A DNA stretch of 36,095 nt, taken from NCBI GenBank assembly GCA_012523775.1, contig JAAYTK010000076.1, positions 1 to 36,095 on the forward strand, read 5' to 3'. This stretch comes from Clostridiales bacterium. GTDB lineage: Bacteria > Bacillota > Clostridia > Lachnospirales > Lachnospiraceae. Of the stretch, positions 32,084 through 36,095 are shown piece by piece (the first letter of the stretch is position 1; each line of letters opens with the position of its first letter). The position numbers and the translations under genes are program-made. Under the pieces are notes generated by a model. That model made no database searches. It was given only the letters and a program-made list of their open reading frames with translations, and was not told where the DNA came from.

Positions 32084-32761
32084 CTATTTATTAATCTGAC
32101 TACCCATAAATATATCAATAAACTTTAAATAATCATTATATGAAAACAGCAAATCCAATACATCGGATAGGCTGTCCGTACTAACCTTTCCTGTGGGAAA
32201 GGCAGGCGGAGTATGCCAATATGGTACGGATGCAACAGGTGGTTTACTTTCTGTAGAACTAACATTGCCTGCGGTAAAATCCTGCTCCATATACTTCATG
32301 ACCTTTACCACATAATTCTGAGTCTCTTTAAACGGAGGAATTCCACCGTATTTTTTCACATTTCCCATTCCCGCATTATAAGCCGCTAAGGCCAGCTTAG
32401 TATCACCGTCATAGCGTTTAAGCAAATCGGCTATGTATTTCGAGCCTCCCATAATATTTTGCTCGGGATCAAAGGCATCGGTAACTCCCAAATCTGCTGC
32501 GGTTCCCGGCATCAGCTGCATAACACCCTGTGCCCCTGACTTTGATACGGCATTAGGATTGAAATCGGATTCGGCCTTTCCTATTGCCTTTAACAGGTTT
32601 ACGGGTACGTTGTACTTCTTGGAAGCCCGCTCGAATATATCGTCTAGACTTAACTTTTCCTCCATATAGGATTCAAAGCTGTCCGTTCCTGTCTGATTAA
32701 CTTTACTTCTGACATTATAATCTGCAGGCTGATTGCCTGAAACACCGTTAATTCTTGACAT
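32084..32761 (-). CDS. Lytic transglycosylase, SLT family
   Basis: The 225-residue protein has a Slt70-type catalytic domain (about 40-155). LLKAIGKAESDFNPNAVSKSGAQGVMQLMPGTA carries the catalytic Glu and the conserved GxxQxMP motif. Later come DPEQNIMGGSKYIADLL and ALAAYNAGMGNV. It cleaves peptidoglycan glycan strands non-hydrolytically. There is no clear signal peptide; the N-terminus is polar, so export may use another route or flagellar/sporulation machinery. The C-terminal ~60 residues are linker-like. It starts behind a GGAGG-like site, 14 nt after ddh, so the two are probably co-transcribed. Confidence 0.92.
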   Translation of the reverse strand: MSRINGVSGNQPADYNVRSKVNQTGTDSFESYMEEKLSLDDIFERASKKYNVPVNLLKAIGKAESDFNPNAVSKSGAQGVMQLMPGTAADLGVTDAFDPEQNIMGGSKYIADLLKRYDGDTKLALAAYNAGMGNVKKYGGIPPFKETQNYVVKVMKYMEQDFTAGNVSSTESKPPVASVPYWHTPPAFPTGKVSTDSLSDVLDLLFSYNDYLKFIDIFMGSQINK

Positions 32762-32775
32762 AGTCTCCTCCTTTC

Positions 32776-33765
32776 CTATAATAGGGTTCTTCTCAATTCT
32801 TCATTTGATTTCATAGAAAGATAAGCAGGTGCAATGTCAAATACCGTTTTAGCCCCATAGCTGCCTTCTTTATTTAGACGGTACGCTGCTCTTGCATAGG
32901 CAAGCAGTACATTCGCAGTAAAATCAGGATTAGAATCCAGCCTGAGGCTGTATTCGATAATATGAGTATTCTCGTTATTTAAGCCTGTCCTTCCGCCTTG
33001 GAAAACAATACCGCCATGTGAAATCCTGTTATGCTCTCTGTCCAGCTCCTCTTTTGATATAAAATGAACAACGGTATCATAATCGCTAAAGTAATCAGGC
33101 ATCGTTTTTATATCGTTCTCTATTCTACTTAGGTCTGCCCTTTCCTCGGCAACCACGTAGCATTCACGAAGATGCCTTTGTCTGGTGGTAAGCTCGGGCA
33201 TATCGCCGTTTCTTACTCTCCTTAGGGCTTCCTCTTTGGGAATGGTATATTGCTTGGCATCTAATACGCCCTCGACTCTTCGGATTGCATCGGAATGTCC
33301 CTGGCTGACCCCCTTGCCCCAGAAGGTATAGTTTTTTCCTTCGGGAAGAATTGCCTCACCGTACAGACGGTTTATGGAAAACAGACCGGGGTCCCATCCT
33401 GTAGAAATAACGCATGTCTTCTTAGATTTCAGGGCAACCTGATTTATTGTATCATAATACTCCGGGATTTTAGCATGAGTATCAAAAGCATCGACTGTAT
33501 TAAATAAGGCGGCAAATTCAGGCCCTTGAACCGGAATATCCGACTTACTGCCTCCACATAAAATCATTACATCTATAATATCGGTCATATTCTTAGCTTC
33601 TGCTATTTGATAGGCTTTTGCTTCTTTTGTTAACAGCTTAATTGCTTCAGGGTTTCTTCTGGTAAAGACACCGACCAACTCCATATCCTTATTCTGAGTT
33701 ATACCAAGTTCTACACCCTTTCCCATATTACCGTATCCCAATATGCCGATTCGAATTTTCTTCAT
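32776..33765 (-). CDS. ddh: meso-Diaminopimelate dehydrogenase
   Basis: The 329-residue NADPH enzyme makes meso-DAP from tetrahydrodipicolinate in one step, feeding both lysine and peptidoglycan synthesis. The Rossmann motif is GILGYGNMGKG (residues 8-18). ILCGGSKSDIPVQGPEFA, VDAFDTHAKIPEY, VISTGWDPGLFSINR, FWGKGVSQGHSDAIRRV and NPDFTANVLLAYARAAYRL are diagnostic Ddh stretches. The length is normal. The start follows AGGAGGAG. It is paired with a peptidoglycan lyase gene and lies in the same window as a lysine-regulated importer. Confidence 0.96.
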   Translation of the reverse strand: MKKIRIGILGYGNMGKGVELGITQNKDMELVGVFTRRNPEAIKLLTKEAKAYQIAEAKNMTDIIDVMILCGGSKSDIPVQGPEFAALFNTVDAFDTHAKIPEYYDTINQVALKSKKTCVISTGWDPGLFSINRLYGEAILPEGKNYTFWGKGVSQGHSDAIRRVEGVLDAKQYTIPKEEALRRVRNGDMPELTTRQRHLRECYVVAEERADLSRIENDIKTMPDYFSDYDTVVHFISKEELDREHNRISHGGIVFQGGRTGLNNENTHIIEYSLRLDSNPDFTANVLLAYARAAYRLNKEGSYGAKTVFDIAPAYLSMKSNEELRRTLL

Positions 33766-33855
33766 ATATGCTCCTCCTGACTGTACACATGAAAATTCCT
33801 TTCACTTGGAATTATTTTAGCATAAGCTAATTGGTATCACAACTTTTTTTCTGAC

Positions 33856-33900
33856 AAAAAGGAGCTTAGCATATTAATATTACAAATATGCTTAAGCTCC
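33856..33900 (-). terminator. Intrinsic terminator of pckG
   Basis: GGAGCTTAGCATATT (33861-33875) pairs with the AATATGC-TTAAGCTCC arm ending at 33900, with one bulged A. On the minus strand TTTTTG follows. It is 33 nt after the pckG stop. Confidence 0.9.
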
Positions 33901-33933
33901 GATTTACTGTTATTATAAATATTTTATTTGAAA

Positions 33934-35733
33934 TTATGCTTTAAGTCTCTCTTCTAAAGCATCCAGCTGTTCAATAAGCTCCTTAGGAAGCTTCTCTCCA
34001 TAGCCTGCATAATGCTGTCTTACAGATTCAACCTCCGCAAGCCACTCATCCTTATATACATGGAGAAGTTCTTCCATATCTGCTTCACTTATATCAAGTC
34101 CCGAAGTATCGATTGCATCTTTGGTAGGTAAGTAACCGATCGGAGTCTTTACTGCCTCTGCTACACCACTGGTTCTTTCGACAATCCATTTCAGCACGCG
34201 GCTGTTGTCACCGAATCCGGGCCATAACCATCTTCCATCCTTATCCTTACGGAACCAGTTAACATAGAAGATTTTGGGCAGTTTGCTCTCATCGGCACTC
34301 TTGCCGATATCGATCCAATGCTTTAGATAATCAGATATATGATATCCACAGAATGGTAACATGGCAAACGGATCACGACGTACCTTACCGATACTGTCGG
34401 AAATTGTAGCCGCTGTTATCTCTGAACCCATAATTGAGCCAAGGAATACTCCATGTTCCCAATCAAAGCTTTCATTAACCAAAGGAATGGTTTTGGGTCT
34501 GCGACCGCCGATTAAGAAGGCACTGATAGGTACTCCTGCCGGATCCTCCCATTCGTCAGCTATTACAGGACATTGACTTGCCGGTGCGGTAAATCTTGCA
34601 TTGGGATGGGCAGCCGGTGTCTCGGAATCCGGTGTCCAGTCATTGCCTCTCCAGTCAATCAGATGATCCGGTGCTTCGGTTCCGATTCCCTCCCACCATA
34701 CGTCACCGTCGTCGGTAAGAGCTACGTTTGTAAATATGGTGTTCTTCTCAATACTATGCATAGCATTGGGATTAGAGGACATGGATGTTCCAGGCGCTAC
34801 TCCGAAGAAGCCCGCCTCAGGGTTGATGGCGTAAAGCCTTCCGTCTTCACCGAATTTCATCCAGGCGATATCATCACCGATTGTCTCTACCTTCCATCCT
34901 GGAATTGTCGGAATTAACATGGCAAGATTTGTCTTACCACATGCACTGGGGAACGCTCCGGTAATATATTTAACATTTCCGTTGGGATCGGTAAGCTTTA
35001 GTATCAGCATATGCTCGGCCAGCCAACCTTCTTCATGGGCTTGTACCGATGCTATACGAAGAGCAAAGCATTTCTTACCGAGTAATGCATTTCCACCATA
35101 TCCGGAGCCATAAGACCAGATAGTCTTCTCCTCAGGGAAATGGCTTATATATTTTTTCTCCATCGGAGCACATGGCCAAGGCACATCTTCCTGGCCCTCT
35201 TCTAAAGGTGCACCTACCGAATGAAGACATTTTACAAATTCGCCGTCATCTCCCAGAGCTTCCAAAACCTCAGAGCCCATTCTTGTCATGATTCTCATGT
35301 TAACCACAACATATGGACTGTCAGTTAATTCAACGCCGATTTTAGATATAGGAGACCCAATAGGCCCCATTGAGAAAGGAATGACATACATGGTTCTTCC
35401 CTTCATACAACCCGTATATAGCTCTGTCATAGTGGCCTTTAATTCATCAGGATCTATCCAATTATTGGTAGGCCCTGCATCATCCTTACTTCTAGATGCT
35501 ATAAAGGTTCTATCCTCTACACGGGCCACATCAGAAGGATCGCTTCGGAATAAATAACATCCGGGACGTTTTTCTGGATTTAAAGCAATAGCCGCTCCGG
35601 CTTCTACCATCTCATTTAATAATCGAGTATTCTCTTCCTCAGAACCATCGCACCAATAAATACGGTCCGGCTGGCACATTTTTGCCATTTCAGCAACCCA
35701 TTGTTCTAATTTCTTATTAGCTATTTTACTCAC
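33934..35733 (-). CDS. pckG: Phosphoenolpyruvate carboxykinase (GTP)
   Basis: The 599-residue enzyme interconverts oxaloacetate and PEP with GTP/GDP. In fermentative anaerobes it often runs toward oxaloacetate. Diagnostic stretches are [40 protein letters not shown] with its active-site residues, the P-loop [22 protein letters not shown], and [34 protein letters not shown] also matches the GTP-dependent class. The length is normal. The start codon is GTG at 35733 without a clear ribosome binding site. An internal ATG 15 codons in is also unsupported, and family alignment favours the GTG. Confidence 0.96.
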   Translation of the reverse strand: MSKIANKKLEQWVAEMAKMCQPDRIYWCDGSEEENTRLLNEMVEAGAAIALNPEKRPGCYLFRSDPSDVARVEDRTFIASRSKDDAGPTNNWIDPDELKATMTELYTGCMKGRTMYVIPFSMGPIGSPISKIGVELTDSPYVVVNMRIMTRMGSEVLEALGDDGEFVKCLHSVGAPLEEGQEDVPWPCAPMEKKYISHFPEEKTIWSYGSGYGGNALLGKKCFALRIASVQAHEEGWLAEHMLILKLTDPNGNVKYITGAFPSACGKTNLAMLIPTIPGWKVETIGDDIAWMKFGEDGRLYAINPEAGFFGVAPGTSMSSNPNAMHSIEKNTIFTNVALTDDGDVWWEGIGTEAPDHLIDWRGNDWTPDSETPAAHPNARFTAPASQCPVIADEWEDPAGVPISAFLIGGRRPKTIPLVNESFDWEHGVFLGSIMGSEITAATISDSIGKVRRDPFAMLPFCGYHISDYLKHWIDIGKSADESKLPKIFYVNWFRKDKDGRWLWPGFGDNSRVLKWIVERTSGVAEAVKTPIGYLPTKDAIDTSGLDISEADMEELLHVYKDEWLAEVESVRQHYAGYGEKLPKELIEQLDALEERLKA

Positions 35734-35955
35734 CGCTTTCTGTATAATATAGTATTAGTGTAGTATTGTGCATTTATATTATGTGTGCATATAGTTATTT
35801 TATGTTATCACAAAAAGCAACAATACAAAGCTTATTATAACTAATTTTTTAATATATTGAAAGAGCTTAATGCAAATTTTTCTATATTTTTATTAAAATT
35901 TTTTAATTTAGTTATCAAATAATAATTTATTGTATATTTAATCAGTCTTACATTA
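35734..35955. other. AT-rich region upstream of pckG
   Basis: The region is about 220 nt with no ORF. It contains a direct repeat TAGTATT at 35750-35756 and 35761-35767 (11-bp period) near the pckG start, and -10-like TATATTATAC sequence on the minus strand. No confident -35 partner was found. It is the downstream exon side of the group II intron. Confidence 0.45.
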
Positions 35956-36095
35956 ATCGAGTAGGAGGTAGCTGATTATTTCAGCTACCGACCTCTCACA
36001 CCACCGTGCGTACCGTTCGGTACACGGCGGTTCTCTAGTTTTCACAAATTTTCAGATAGTAGTCAGCCATGGACATATACCCAAGGCTGACTATA
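35956..36095 (-). mobile_element. Group II intron, 3' end (domains V and VI), truncated by the window
   Basis: On the minus strand domain V (36033-36001) reads GAACCGCCGTGTACC, then a GAAC tetraloop, then GGTACGCACGGTGG, folding as CCGCCGTG with CACGGTGG plus TACC/GGTA and a CG bulge. Domain VI (about 35997-35956) has GGTAGCTGA/TCAGCTACC (35989-35981 with 35975-35967). Its lower helix is GAGAGG against CCT-A-CTC, leaving A35962 bulged as the branch point, 7 nt from a terminal ...CGAT. The 3' boundary is therefore put at 35956. It is inserted between genes, about 220 nt upstream of pckG on the same strand. Confidence 0.9.
36035..36094 (-). CDS. ltrA: Group II intron-encoded reverse transcriptase/maturase, C-terminal end
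   Basis: The last 19 codons before TAG at 36037-36035 read VSLGYMSMADYYLKICEN after the edge residue. This resembles the ends of intron-encoded proteins. The stop precedes domain V by a few nucleotides, as expected for an ORF in domain IV. The rest of the protein lies beyond the right edge, so its integrity cannot be judged. Confidence 0.7.
   Translation of the reverse strand: MVSLGYMSMADYYLKICEN

Overview
The window is low-GC chromosomal DNA that most resembles an anaerobic Clostridia genome of the Lachnospiraceae type. Support comes from strong GGAGG-type ribosome binding sites, consensus sigma-A promoters, meso-diaminopimelate dehydrogenase, GTP-type PEP carboxykinase, a very large BadF/HgdC-type activase, and many AzgA/NCS2, DegV and polar amino acid ABC genes of clostridial type. 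The species assignment is inference. No tRNA, rRNA, CRISPR array or prophage was seen. The only mobile DNA is the 3' end of a group II intron at the right edge.

Layout. 1-417 (-) is the N-terminal part of gcvT, divergent from a two-gene ABC importer without a binding protein (621-2205, +). degV (2364-3233, +) converges on a GNAT acetyltransferase (3263-4123, -). Two secreted surface proteins follow on the minus strand: one with an LPTAS tail (4369-5208) and one with a CAP/SCP domain (5405-6406). Then come an AT-rich gap with a possible 56-residue ORF (6889-7059, +) and a three-gene amino acid importer (7135-9592, -) preceded by a lysine riboswitch, an intrinsic terminator and a promoter (9677-9984). 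A lipoprotein cyclophilin and a DUF4153-type membrane protein form one unit (10036-12579, -), followed by a uracil permease, a purine (AzgA-type) permease and an EF-G-like GTPase (12722-17790, -).

The plus-strand block aroF-tyrA-aroA (18057-21560) is an aromatic/tyrosine biosynthesis operon driven by a perfect consensus promoter with a 31-bp dyad upstream. It runs head-on into a heterodimeric ABC exporter (21570-25078, -). Next on the minus strand are a 1414-residue dehydratase-activase-like protein, a HAD phosphatase and an Lsa/CplR-type ABC-F ribosome-protection ATPase. They are followed, in increasing coordinates, by a lytic transglycosylase, ddh and pckG, and finally the group II intron tail inserted upstream of pckG.

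The most interesting non-coding system is the ~300-nt leader of the ABC-F gene (31785-32083). It holds a promoter, a minimal start-stop ORF, a 22-codon leader ORF and a strong intrinsic terminator. Three segments can pair in mutually exclusive ways: an exact 12-bp inverted repeat (31915-31926 with 31995-32006), and an alternative pairing of the same leader-ORF segment with the terminator hairpin. This is the layout of a ribosome-sensing attenuator that would switch the resistance gene on when an antibiotic stalls leader translation. The lysine riboswitch is the second clear regulatory element, and it assigns lysine as the likely cargo of the adjacent importer.
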